This document shows positions 1 to 6,976 of a stretch of DNA of 14,376 bases, in pieces; position 1 is the stretch's first letter; the number at the start of each line of letters is the position of its first letter. The notes below the pieces were generated by a model, which was not told where the DNA came from, searched no databases, and was given only the letters and a program-made list of their open reading frames with translations. Made by a program: the position numbers and the translations under genes. Source of the DNA: JARDZI01 sp041639705 (GTDB lineage Bacteria; Bacillota; Clostridia; Clostridiales; Caloramatoraceae). The DNA is taken from contig JBEQBT010000065.1 in NCBI GenBank assembly GCA_041639705.1, forward strand, positions 1 to 14,376. Direction: 5' to 3'.

Positions 1-767
1 TTGATGCTAGCGTTGATCTTTCGGTAGTTGCAAGGAGAACTCCAGGATTTACTGGTGCGGACCTTGAAAATCTTATGAATGAAGCAGCTATTTTAACTGT
101 AAGACGAGGAAAGAAGTATGTTGGCAGGGATGAAATAGAAGAATCTGCAACAAGAGTTATGGCAGGGCCAGAAAAGAAAAGCAGAATAATAAGCGAGAGG
201 GAAAGAAAGCTTACTGCATTCCATGAAGCAGGTCATGCAGTGATTACCAGACTGCTGCCAAATGCGGATCCTGTACATCAAGTAAGTATTATACCAAGAG
301 GGAGAGCAGGAGGATACACCCTGTCATTACCTCAAGAGGATAAATATTTTTCATCAAAAACTGAGCTCGAGGACCAAATAGTAATTCTACTTGGGGGAAG
401 AGTTTCAGAAAAGCTTGTTTTAAATGATATAAGCACAGGCGCAAGTAATGATATTGAGAGAGCAACTAATATTGCAAGAAAAATGGTTACTGCCTATGGA
501 ATGAGTGATAAACTAGGTCCAATTGAGTTTGGAGGTCATGAAGAGGTGTTCATTGGAAGAGACTTCAGTAAGTCAAGGAATTATAGTGAAGAAGTTGCTG
601 CTCTTATAGATAGTGAGATCAGAGATTTAGTTGAAACAGCTTATAAGAGGGCAGAAAGTATTTTAAATGGGAATATGAATAAACTTAATAAAATTGCAAG
701 TGCTCTGCTTGAAAGAGAAACACTAAATGCAGAGGAATTTGAAGCAGTATTTAGCGAATTAGAGTAA
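1..767 (+). CDS. ftsH: ATP-dependent zinc metalloprotease FtsH, C-terminal part (5' end outside window)
   Basis: The frame is open from the left edge (first full codon at 3) to TAA at 765-767, giving about 254 residues. FtsH is a membrane-anchored AAA+ protease that degrades membrane and short-lived cytosolic proteins. The visible part begins in the AAA lid (ARRTPGFTGADLENLMNEAA) and continues into the M41 protease domain. The zinc site HEAGH lies at nt 222-236, with two His ligands and the catalytic Glu. The third ligand is the Asp of STGASND, near nt 434-454. The YGMS and LGPIEFG segments downstream are also typical of the family. The AAA Walker motifs and N-terminal membrane segments lie before the window. 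The gene ends in its own terminator, so it is transcriptionally separate from fhs. No damage is visible. Confidence 0.97.
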   Translation, partial: DASVDLSVVARRTPGFTGADLENLMNEAAILTVRRGKKYVGRDEIEESATRVMAGPEKKSRIISERERKLTAFHEAGHAVITRLLPNADPVHQVSIIPRGRAGGYTLSLPQEDKYFSSKTELEDQIVILLGGRVSEKLVLNDISTGASNDIERATNIARKMVTAYGMSDKLGPIEFGGHEEVFIGRDFSKSRNYSEEVAALIDSEIRDLVETAYKRAESILNGNMNKLNKIASALLERETLNAEEFEAVFSELE

Positions 768-773
768 AAATGA

Positions 774-803
774 GGTGGAATAAAAATTCCACCAATTTTT
801 TTT
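774..803 (+). terminator. Intrinsic terminator of ftsH
   Basis: A perfect 8-bp stem (GGTGGAAT / ATTCCACC, 774-781 with 786-793) closes an AAAA loop. It is followed by AA and eight T residues, 7 nt after the ftsH stop. Confidence 0.9.
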
Positions 804-895
804 ATATTATGAAACTTTTCTTTTTATATGAAAGTATGATATGATAGAAGTGTTTATTTTTATTTGAAGAAATATTTATAGCAAGGGGTGTTATC

Positions 896-2566
896 GTGCA
901 AAGTGATATTCAAATTGCTCAAGAAGCAAAAATGAAGCCTGTGTTAGACGTCGCAAGAGGAATTGGAATCGATGAAGATGACGTTGAATTGTATGGAAAG
1001 TACAAGGCAAAGATATCCTTAAGCGTTCTGGAAAAGCTAAAGGATAAGCCAGATGGAAAACTGGTACTAGTGACTGCAATTAACCCAACTCCAGCAGGTG
1101 AAGGAAAGTCAACTGTTACTGTTGGACTTGGTCAGGCATTGAATAAAATAGGTAAAAAAGCTGTAATAGCATTGAGAGAACCATCCCTAGGACCAGTTTT
1201 TGGAGTAAAGGGTGGGGCAGCAGGTGGAGGATACGCACAGGTTGTACCTATGGAGGATATAAACCTTCACTTTACAGGGGATATGCATGCAATTACATCC
1301 GCTCATAACCTGTTATCAGCTGCAATAGATAACCATATTCATCATGGTAACAGCTTAAGAATTGATTCTCGAAGAATACTCTGGAAAAGAGTAATGGACA
1401 TGAATGACAGAGCAATGAGACAAATTGTAGTAGGCCTTGGTGGAAAACCAAATGGCTTTGTAAGAGAAGATGGATTTATGATTACCGTTGCATCAGAGAT
1501 GATGGCAATATTATGCTTGTCAACCAGCCTGATGGACCTTAAGGAAAGAGCATCCAGAATTGTTGTTGCATATAATCTGGATGGAGAACCTGTTTACTGC
1601 AGGGACTTAAAGGTTCAAGGAGCAATGACAATGCTAATGAAGGATGCAATTAAACCAAATCTTGTTCAAACTCTTGAAAATACTCCAGCTTTTATTCATG
1701 GAGGACCATTTGCAAATATAGCCCATGGCTGCAACAGTATCCTTGCCACAAAGCTTGGATTAAAGGTTGGAGATTATGTTGTTACTGAGGCCGGTTTCGG
1801 TGCTGATTTAGGTGCTGAAAAGTTCTTGGATATTAAGTGCAGATATGGAGGACTTAATCCTTCCTGTGTTGTTATAGTTGCAACTGTTAGGGCACTAAAG
1901 CATCACGGTGGAGTTGCTAAGGATAAATTGATTGAAGAGAACGTGGAAGCATTAGCAAGGGGCTTTGAAAACCTTGAGAAACAGGTTGAGAATATAACAG
2001 GTTTTGGAGTTCCTGCAGTTGTTGCAATAAATAAATTTGTTAGCGACACTGATAAGGAAGTTGAATACATACAAAAGAGATGTAAAGAATTAGGTGTTGA
2101 GGTTTCTCTTTGCGAAGTATGGGCAAAGGGTGGAGAAGGTGGAGAAGACCTAGCAAAAAAGGTTGTAGCCACAATAGAAAACAAGCCGAGCAATTTCAAA
2201 GTTTTATATGATGCTAATTTACCATTAAAGGATAAGATTAACAAAATTGTAACTAGTATTTATGGCGGTAAGGGTGTAATATATACAAAAGCTGCATCTA
2301 CACAGATAAAAGAACTTGAGAAACTTGGACTTGATAAGGTTCCGGTATGTATGGCAAAGACTCAGTATTCTCTTTCAGATGACCCATCACTTCTTGGAAG
2401 ACCAAGTGATTTTGAGGTTACTGTTAAAGAAGTTAAAATTTCAAATGGTGCAGGTTTTGCTGTAGTTCTTACTGGAGATGTAATGACAATGCCAGGACTA
2501 CCAAAGGTTCCATCAGCTGAGAAAATAGACATAGATGAAAATGGAGTAATAGCTGGATTATTTTAA
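896..2566 (+). CDS. fhs: Formate-tetrahydrofolate ligase (10-formyl-THF synthetase)
   Basis: This cytosolic enzyme joins formate to tetrahydrofolate using ATP. It serves the methyl branch of acetogenic carbon flow and C1 supply for purines. The product is 556 residues, the usual length of the family. The P-loop-like TPAGEGKST lies at residues 65-73, followed by EPSLGPVFGVKGGAAGGGYA and the conserved DMHAI and ANIAHGCNS segments. The C-terminus has VMTMPGLPK, typical of the family. The start is GTG at 896, with AAGGGG at 883-888 (7-nt spacer). It stands alone: ftsH is closed by a terminator upstream, and a second terminator follows the stop by 1 nt. Two overlapping TATGAT hexamers at 835-845 are possible -10 elements, but I see no convincing -35. 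Confidence 0.98.
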   Translation: MQSDIQIAQEAKMKPVLDVARGIGIDEDDVELYGKYKAKISLSVLEKLKDKPDGKLVLVTAINPTPAGEGKSTVTVGLGQALNKIGKKAVIALREPSLGPVFGVKGGAAGGGYAQVVPMEDINLHFTGDMHAITSAHNLLSAAIDNHIHHGNSLRIDSRRILWKRVMDMNDRAMRQIVVGLGGKPNGFVREDGFMITVASEMMAILCLSTSLMDLKERASRIVVAYNLDGEPVYCRDLKVQGAMTMLMKDAIKPNLVQTLENTPAFIHGGPFANIAHGCNSILATKLGLKVGDYVVTEAGFGADLGAEKFLDIKCRYGGLNPSCVVIVATVRALKHHGGVAKDKLIEENVEALARGFENLEKQVENITGFGVPAVVAINKFVSDTDKEVEYIQKRCKELGVEVSLCEVWAKGGEGGEDLAKKVVATIENKPSNFKVLYDANLPLKDKINKIVTSIYGGKGVIYTKAASTQIKELEKLGLDKVPVCMAKTQYSLSDDPSLLGRPSDFEVTVKEVKISNGAGFAVVLTGDVMTMPGLPKVPSAEKIDIDENGVIAGLF

Positions 2567-2567
2567 G

Positions 2568-2590
2568 AAGAGGCGAAAGCCTCTTTTTTT
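2568..2590 (+). terminator. Intrinsic terminator of fhs
   Basis: A 7-bp stem AAGAGGC/GCCTCTT (2568-2574, 2579-2585) is capped by a GAAA tetraloop and followed by a T run to 2590. It starts 1 nt after the stop codon. Confidence 0.93.
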
Positions 2591-2593
2591 AAT

Positions 2594-2647
2594 TTTAATA
2601 ATTCTTAATTTTTTTTTAATTTTCCTTTAATTATTGATGGTTATACT
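2594..2647 (+). promoter_or_regulatory. Candidate OmpR/PhoB-type operator and promoter of the secreted-protein gene
   Basis: TTAATT occurs at 2605-2610, 2616-2621 and 2627-2632, exactly 11 bp apart. A related TTTAAT lies at 2594. A -10 hexamer TATACT (5 of 6 to consensus) sits at 2642-2647, ten bases after the last repeat, and I see no good -35. Direct hexamers at 11-bp period, placed about 10 bp before a -10, are how PhoB/PhoP-class regulators bind. An OmpR-family regulator is encoded about 600 bp downstream. The link is inferred, and the AT-rich background makes chance matches easier. Confidence 0.45.
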
Positions 2648-2680
2648 GAGAGTAAATCAAATATTAAAGGAGGTAAATAA

Positions 2681-3169
2681 ATGAAAAAAATAATTGCTAT
2701 TTTAGTTGTCATTGCATTGTTAATTCCTACAACGATTGTTTTTGCAGCACCTGTTGATCCGGCTGTTAAAGCAAAACTAGCTGAATTTAAATCCAGCATG
2801 GAGGGCAAGAGAGATCAAATAAAGAGTAACAGGGAAAATAACCAACAACTAAGGGAAAGCATTAAAGGTAAAAGAGAACAGATTAAAGCAGCTGTTGAGG
2901 TATTGAAGCAGGATAAAGAGGCAAATAAGGATAAGCTTGCACAACTAAAGTCACAAGCTCAGGTTGTGAAGGGAACAAGACAGGAGCTTAAAGCATTACA
3001 CGGAACAGTAAAGGCTGAATTTGCTAAATTTAAAGAAAATAAAAAAAGTGGCAACTTTGAAGGAGCCTCAGAAAATCTTGACAATGTAATAAAAATTCAA
3101 CTGCAGAGATTTCAATTACTTACTGAGTTAAATACTCAAGTAGATGAACTATTAAATCAACTTAGATAA
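2681..3169 (+). CDS. Secreted, highly charged helical (coiled-coil) protein of unknown function
   Basis: I do not recognise a named family. The 162-residue product begins with a clear signal peptide: MKK, a hydrophobic stretch at about residues 4-20, and a VFA-A cleavage site near residue 22 or 23. The mature part is almost wholly Lys/Glu/Gln/Ala/Leu-rich, without Cys or Trp and with few Gly, as expected of long amphipathic helices or a coiled coil. There is no lipobox, LPXTG or other anchor, so it should be released or wall-associated. The ribosome binding site is near perfect (AAAGGAGGT at 2666-2674, 6-nt spacer), which suggests high expression. It lies directly upstream of a two-component pair but ends in its own terminator. 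Small helical envelope proteins beside sensor kinases can act as accessory sensors (Spy/CpxP in Gram-negatives). That role here is analogy only. Confidence 0.85.
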   Translation: MKKIIAILVVIALLIPTTIVFAAPVDPAVKAKLAEFKSSMEGKRDQIKSNRENNQQLRESIKGKREQIKAAVEVLKQDKEANKDKLAQLKSQAQVVKGTRQELKALHGTVKAEFAKFKENKKSGNFEGASENLDNVIKIQLQRFQLLTELNTQVDELLNQLR

Positions 3170-3173
3170 TTTT

Positions 3174-3203
3174 AAAGGATGCTTGCAAAGGCATCCTTTT
3201 TTT
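3174..3203 (+). terminator. Intrinsic terminator after the secreted-protein gene
   Basis: A 9-bp perfect stem AAAGGATGC/GCATCCTTT (3174-3182, 3191-3199) with an 8-nt loop runs into a T tract ending at 3203. It separates the secreted-protein gene from the two-component genes. Two TATAAT hexamers (3208-3213, 3219-3224) follow at once and may be the -10 of the regulator operon, though no -35 is convincing. Confidence 0.9.
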
Positions 3204-3252
3204 GGAGTATAATTATGATATAATAATTTCCAAACAGAATGGAGTTGAGAAA

Positions 3253-3945
3253 ATGAATGAAAAAATACTCATAGCGGATGATGATAAGGATATAGCTAAC
3301 CTGGTAAAGGACATACTTGAGGATGAAGGCTTTGAAACTGAAAGAGTTTTTTCAGGAGAAGATGCATTGAAAAAAATTCTTTCTAAAAATTATGATTTAA
3401 TAATTCTTGATATTATGCTGCCGGGTATTGATGGTTTTGAAATATGTAAAAAGGTTAGAGAAAAGACAAATGCCCCTATACTTTTCTTGAGTGCAAAGAC
3501 TAAAAGTATGGATAAGGTGTTAGGTTTCGAGTTTGGTGCAGATGATTACATAACAAAACCTTTTGACAACTATGAGTTGATTGCAAGGATAAAGGCTCAC
3601 ATAAGGAGGAACAGGAAAAAAGAAAATCTTGAGTGGGAGGACTCCTCTTTTATAAGATTTAAGGGCATTGAGATAAATAAAGCATCTTATGAGGTTTTTA
3701 TAGAAGGACAGAGTATTGAACTTTCAAATAAGGAATTTAATATGCTGTTATATCTTATGGAAAATGCAAATATTGTACTAACAAGGGACCAGATGTATAA
3801 CAACATATGGGGCTATGAGGAGTATGGAGATATTAATACTGTAACGGTTCATATTAAGAAGCTTAGAGAAAAGATTGATTGTGAGGGCAAGTTTATAAAG
3901 ACAATATGGGGAACGGGTTATAAATTTGTAGGTGAAAAGCTGTGA
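3253..3945 (+). CDS. OmpR/PhoB-family response regulator
   Basis: A 230-residue DNA-binding response regulator. Receiver domain, residues about 4-120: acidic pair D10/D11, phosphoacceptor D53 in ILDIMLPG, switch S80, and invariant K102 in the TKPF motif. A winged-helix output domain occupies about 130-228, ending in the family-typical TVHIKKLREK and IWGTGYKF. I chose ATG 3253, which gives the normal MNEKILIADDD start and has GGAG at 3241-3244. A longer TTG start at 3202 would lie in the upstream terminator. The stop overlaps the kinase start, so the two are co-translated. It is probably phosphorylated by that kinase. Targets are unknown; the TTAATT repeats at 2605-2632 are one candidate. Confidence 0.95.
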   Translation: MNEKILIADDDKDIANLVKDILEDEGFETERVFSGEDALKKILSKNYDLIILDIMLPGIDGFEICKKVREKTNAPILFLSAKTKSMDKVLGFEFGADDYITKPFDNYELIARIKAHIRRNRKKENLEWEDSSFIRFKGIEINKASYEVFIEGQSIELSNKEFNMLLYLMENANIVLTRDQMYNNIWGYEEYGDINTVTVHIKKLREKIDCEGKFIKTIWGTGYKFVGEKL

Positions 3946-5273
3946 GAAGTATTAATAGAAAAATAACAGTTATACTAATTGTTAGCTTTTTACTTCAAGT
4001 GTTACTTATAGGATCATTATATAGATTTGTGATTGCTAAAAGTATACTTTCTGATATAAACAAATACGAAAAATCAAGACAGACAATACTCCAGAGTACT
4101 GTTTTAAAGATTGAAAAAGTAATAGATGAACCAGACAAAATTAAAAATGTATTAGATGTCAATTCGGAAAAATATGATATTAAATTCGAATTGAAAGACA
4201 TAGATGGGAATATTGCATATTCTAACTATTTTAATAAGAAGGAGAATAGAAATATTGAAGAAATGGGGATTGCACGGTTAAAGAAGAGACCATACTATGT
4301 TATTCATGCATTTTTTCCTATAAAGGCTCAAAGCTTTGCACGTTACACCAGATTAAATGGTACAAGACTAGTTCTAATCCTAATAGTTTTCTCCATATCA
4401 CTTGCTGCATCTTTTCTAATCTATAGAATATTTTCAGTACCATTAAATAAGGTCAGGAAAGCCATGAATAGTACGAGCTATGGTAATACTGTTATTTCTA
4501 TACCTTATTATGGAGATGATGAACTGGGCTTATTGTGCAGGAACTTTGAGGATATGGGGAAAAGGTTAAAAAAATCAAAGGAAGAGGAGATTGAACTCAT
4601 CCAAGCCATATCACATGACTTAAAGACACCTATGACCTCAATAATAGGTTATATGAATAGATTGATTAATGGTAAGGCAAATTCAGAGGAGAAAAGAAAG
4701 GAATATTATGAAATAGTTTATAGAAAGGCTAATGACATGAAGCTTCTCTTAAATGACCTAGAGGAATATGCGAGCATTGGTATAGAGCTAAAGTATGATA
4801 TGCAGCCTGTAGACGTTAGCAAATTCATTGTAGATATATGTGAGGAAATTAGGTGTGAAGTCGAGGAGAGAGATGGAAGCTTTAAATGCTTAAATAGTAT
4901 TGATGTAGCATTTGAAATGTTAGTAGATGAGGTAAAGATTAGAAGAGTATTTACAAATATAGTTGAAAATTCATTTAAATATGCAGGTGAAAATTGTGAA
5001 CTTTCGGTTGAAACCTTTTTACAGGGGGAATTTATACTATTTCAAATATGTGATAATGGCATTGGAGTACCAGAGGAACAGCTTGGTAAGGTTTTTGACA
5101 GATTCTATAGAGCTGAAGTATCAAGATCCAGGGAAAGGGGAGGTACAGGATTAGGCCTTACAATATGCAGAAGTATAGTTGAAGGCCATGGCGGAAAGAT
5201 ATGGGCAAAGCAGAATGCAGGTGGAGGGCTTTGTATAAGCTTTACCATTCCCGTGAGAAAAGCTTCAAAATAA
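3942..5273 (+). CDS. Membrane sensor histidine kinase
   Basis: A 443-residue kinase starting at GTG 3942, overlapping the regulator's stop by 4 nt (GTGA), with AGGTGA just upstream. Transmembrane helix 1 lies at residues about 8-31 and helix 2 at about 142-164. The ~110 residues between them form an extracytoplasmic sensor region of unrecognised fold. A HAMP-like linker follows (about 165-215), then HisKA with phosphoacceptor H225 in ISHDLKTP. The ATPase domain has its N box at NIVENSFKYA (339-348), G1 DNGIGVPEE (371-379), F box VFDRFYR (384-390) and G2 GGTGLGL (400-406). All catalytic motifs are present, so it should be active. It is the likely partner of the regulator at 3253-3945. The signal is unknown; the adjacent secreted helical protein is a candidate ligand or target. 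I see no clear terminator after it. Confidence 0.96.
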   Translation: MRSINRKITVILIVSFLLQVLLIGSLYRFVIAKSILSDINKYEKSRQTILQSTVLKIEKVIDEPDKIKNVLDVNSEKYDIKFELKDIDGNIAYSNYFNKKENRNIEEMGIARLKKRPYYVIHAFFPIKAQSFARYTRLNGTRLVLILIVFSISLAASFLIYRIFSVPLNKVRKAMNSTSYGNTVISIPYYGDDELGLLCRNFEDMGKRLKKSKEEEIELIQAISHDLKTPMTSIIGYMNRLINGKANSEEKRKEYYEIVYRKANDMKLLLNDLEEYASIGIELKYDMQPVDVSKFIVDICEEIRCEVEERDGSFKCLNSIDVAFEMLVDEVKIRRVFTNIVENSFKYAGENCELSVETFLQGEFILFQICDNGIGVPEEQLGKVFDRFYRAEVSRSRERGGTGLGLTICRSIVEGHGGKIWAKQNAGGGLCISFTIPVRKASK

Positions 5274-5417
5274 TAATATAATTGCATATGAGTTAATTCC
5301 GCAGGTATAACCTTTTTCTTTCTTTATAATGTAAATTATTGGGCAGAATAAATATTAATACCTGCATTATTTTATGTTATTATAGAAGATAAGTGTTAAA
5401 TTTTAACTATGGTTTGA

Positions 5418-5790
5418 GTAAATGAAATATTTTCTGGAGATTCTAGTAAACCATATGACATTAGATATATAATAGAATCATTGGCGGATTTTAGCAGTGT
5501 ATTAGAAGTATAGGAACAATAAATTGGGCATGATGCAAAATGCTATATGCATATTTAGAAGAAACAGTACCTAAAATAACTGTAATACTTAGAAAGGCCT
5601 ATGGTGATGCATACCTTATAATGAAAAGTAAGTATTTAGGGGCAAATATGGTATATGCCTGACCAACATCAGAAATTCCAGTGATAGGTACATATGGTGC
5701 ACAGGTTTATTATAAGCAAGAAAATATATAATTATTTCTCTAATAATGCTAGAATCAAAAGGAAAAAAGAATTTACAAAGGAACAGGTAC
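5418..5790 (+). pseudogene. mmdA: Remnant of a carboxyltransferase (alpha) subunit gene, MmdA/PccB type
   Basis: No intact frame exists here, but pieces of the C-terminal half of a methylmalonyl-CoA decarboxylase alpha / propionyl-CoA carboxylase beta protein are readable. From 5418 comes VNEIFSGDSSKPYDIRYIIE, matching the NKPYDM..VI region of the family, and it stops at TAG 5511. After a degraded GHDAK piece (5526-5540), a one-base loss shifts the frame. From 5543 the next frame reads LYAYLEETVPKITVI, RKAYGDAY, then KSKYLGANMVYA. TGA 5660-5662 replaces the Trp of the usual AWPTAEI, followed by PTSEIPVIG until TAA 5729. A weak tail (LESKGKKN, from 5749) may be the original C-terminus. Compared with the ~510-residue family, the first ~270 residues and an internal ~90 are missing. 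Identification rests on recalled motifs. It is clearly non-functional as a carboxyltransferase. Confidence 0.85.
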
Positions 5791-5819
5791 TATACTGGTA
5801 TAATTGAGGAGGGATGTAA

Positions 5820-6200
5820 ATGAATTTAAGTAACACCTTGATATTTGGAGTAAACACGACAATTGTATATTTAGCTTTAGTTTTTGTTGTACTTATTATT
5901 CTCGCTGGTATAATTAGACTTCAATCTAAAATATTAAAGCTGCTTTTAAAACAAAAAATGGAAGTAAATGAAGTTAAAGTTAATAAACCTATAGTTGAGG
6001 TTAAACATCAATATGTACCAAGCGCTCCGGTAAAGACAGGGTTAACAAAGGGTGAGGCAAAGCTTGTTGACATTGAAGATGAAGAACATGTTGCAGTGAT
6101 AATGGCTGCAGTAAGTAATGCTGCTAACATACCACTAACAGCAATTAGGATAAAATCAATAAAGAGAATTGACAGTACCTGGGAAACTACTCGAAGCTAG
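5820..6200 (+). CDS. mmdD: Sodium-pumping decarboxylase gamma/delta-type membrane subunit (OadG/MmdD-like)
   Basis: A 126-residue protein with one N-terminal membrane helix (about residues 10-33, NTTIVYLALVFVVLIILAG), a charged linker, and a C-terminal patch (about 85-126) reading VAVIMAAVSNAANIPLTAIR then IKSIKR. OadG/MmdD subunits anchor and assemble biotin-dependent decarboxylases that couple decarboxylation to Na+ export. The C-terminal patch resembles the small epsilon-like extension fused to some of these subunits. The start is ATG 5820 with GAGGAGGG at 5806-5813 (6-nt spacer). It lies between an alpha-subunit pseudogene and the biotin carrier gene, the normal order in such operons. The frame is complete although its catalytic partners nearby are destroyed. 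It may be a relic or serve a complex encoded elsewhere. A trailing WETTRS differs from the W-rich, basic tails I expect in this family. Confidence 0.8.
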   Translation: MNLSNTLIFGVNTTIVYLALVFVVLIILAGIIRLQSKILKLLLKQKMEVNEVKVNKPIVEVKHQYVPSAPVKTGLTKGEAKLVDIEDEEHVAVIMAAVSNAANIPLTAIRIKSIKRIDSTWETTRS

Positions 6201-6242
6201 AACAGACTAACAAAAGATTATAAAAACAGGGAGGATTCAGAA

Positions 6243-6611
6243 ATGAAAAAGTATATAGTAACCGTAAGTGGAAAGAAATATGAAGTTGAAGTTGAAGAGG
6301 TAGGAGCTTCTGAAGCTTCAGTAGAAAAGGTTGTAGAAGTTAAAGTTTCAAATGAAGATGTTAAAAAGGAAGCTGCAATATCAAAGCCTTCAGCAGGAAG
6401 GACCACTATTAAGGCACCAATGCCTGGAACTATTCTGGACGTAAGAATATCAAAGGGTCAGAATATTAAAAAAGGTGATGTAATGTTCATTCTTGAAGCA
6501 ATGAAAATGGAAAATGAAATAATGGCTGGGGAAGATGGTACAGTTGTTGATGTTGTAATTTTAAAGGGTACTTCTGTTAATACAGATGATGTCCTTGCAG
6601 TGCTAGACTAA
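6243..6611 (+). CDS. mmdC: Biotin carboxyl carrier subunit of a decarboxylase/carboxylase (MmdC-like)
   Basis: A 122-residue biotinyl-domain protein. The N-terminal ~20 residues (KKYIVTVSGKKYEVEVEEV) are typical of MmdC/GcdC-type carriers. An acidic/Ala linker (about 21-53) follows, then a lipoyl/biotinyl domain from about residue 56 with APMPGTI. The biotin acceptor is K88 in EAMKMENEI. It would carry CO2 from the carboxyltransferase to the membrane beta subunit. The start is ATG 6243 with AGGGAGG at 6228-6234. Everything required for biotinylation is intact, but the alpha gene upstream and beta gene downstream are both remnants. The linker is shorter and less Pro/Ala-rich than in many relatives. 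It could be inert, or could serve another biotin enzyme in trans. Confidence 0.92.
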   Translation: MKKYIVTVSGKKYEVEVEEVGASEASVEKVVEVKVSNEDVKKEAAISKPSAGRTTIKAPMPGTILDVRISKGQNIKKGDVMFILEAMKMENEIMAGEDGTVVDVVILKGTSVNTDDVLAVLD

Positions 6612-6616
6612 CCCAG

Positions 6617-6811
6617 GGCAGAGAGGTTAATCCACTTATAGGTTCTGCAGGAGTATAGGCAGTCTCTATGGCAGCAAGAGTGTCCCAAGTCGTAGGACAG
6701 AGGGAAAAACCTTCTAACTTCCTACTGATGCATGCTATGGGACCTAATGTTGCCAGAGTAACAGGAACAGCTGTTGCAGCAGGTGCACTGTTGACGTTAT
6801 TTGGAAAATAA
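6617..6811 (+). pseudogene. mmdB: C-terminal remnant of a Na+-pumping decarboxylase beta subunit (MmdB/OadB)
   Basis: Beginning 5 nt after the biotin-carrier stop, one frame reads NPLIGSAGV, a TAG at 6656-6658, then AVSMAARVSQVVGQREKPSN, FLLMHAMGPNVARVTGTAVA and AGALLTLFGK, ending at TAA 6809. This matches the conserved last segment of OadB/MmdB/GcdB (NPLIGAAGVSAVP..ARVSQ, MHAMGPNVAGVIGTAVAAG). Those proteins have roughly 370-430 residues, so about 300 or more codons are gone. The stop falls at a position usually Ser, explicable by a single TCG-to-TAG change. Only the final ~64 codons remain, otherwise well preserved, which suggests a recent, discrete deletion. No ribosome binding site or start serves it. 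Confidence 0.88.
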
Positions 6812-6817
6812 AGATGA

Positions 6818-6847
6818 AACCGCTTTTCGTAAGGGAAGTGGTTTTTT
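6818..6847 (+). terminator. Terminator of the decayed decarboxylase operon
   Basis: An 11-bp stem with two or three G-T pairs (AACCGCTTTTC with GGGAAGTGGTT, 6818-6828 and 6833-6843), a GTAA loop and a run of T to 6847. It begins 7 nt after the beta-remnant stop, so the original operon end is preserved. Confidence 0.88.
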
Positions 6848-6976
6848 ATATTTAATAATATTGCAGTTGAAAGCTATATACATAATTGTTAAAATAGTTA
6901 TTATTAATAGATTTATATTTTGAAAGTTATTGGTAGGCTTTTGCCTATATTGCATTTATAATAAGGAGTGAATAGT

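Noticed and set aside
3202..3252. Longer TTG start for the response regulator
   Set aside because: It would place the start in the T tract of the preceding terminator, with no ribosome binding site and 17 extra residues not typical of the family; ATG 3253 fits.
4963..5154. Out-of-frame open reading frame inside the kinase gene
   Set aside because: The kinase frame shows all catalytic motifs through this stretch, so the overlap is a shadow.
5301..5365. GCAGGTAT / ATACCTGC 8-bp inverted repeat after the kinase gene
   Set aside because: The arms are 49 nt apart with no T tract, so it is not a usable terminator; chance is plausible. The rest of 5274-5417 shows nothing I can support.
6934..6947. 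TAGGC-TTTT-GCCTA mini-hairpin before coaX
   Set aside because: Only 5 bp and followed by no T run; not enough to call a terminator or operator.
6968..6976. GTG start for coaX three codons upstream
   Set aside because: The GTG overlaps the AAGGAG ribosome binding site itself; ATG 6977 has correct spacing and the normal CoaX N-terminus.
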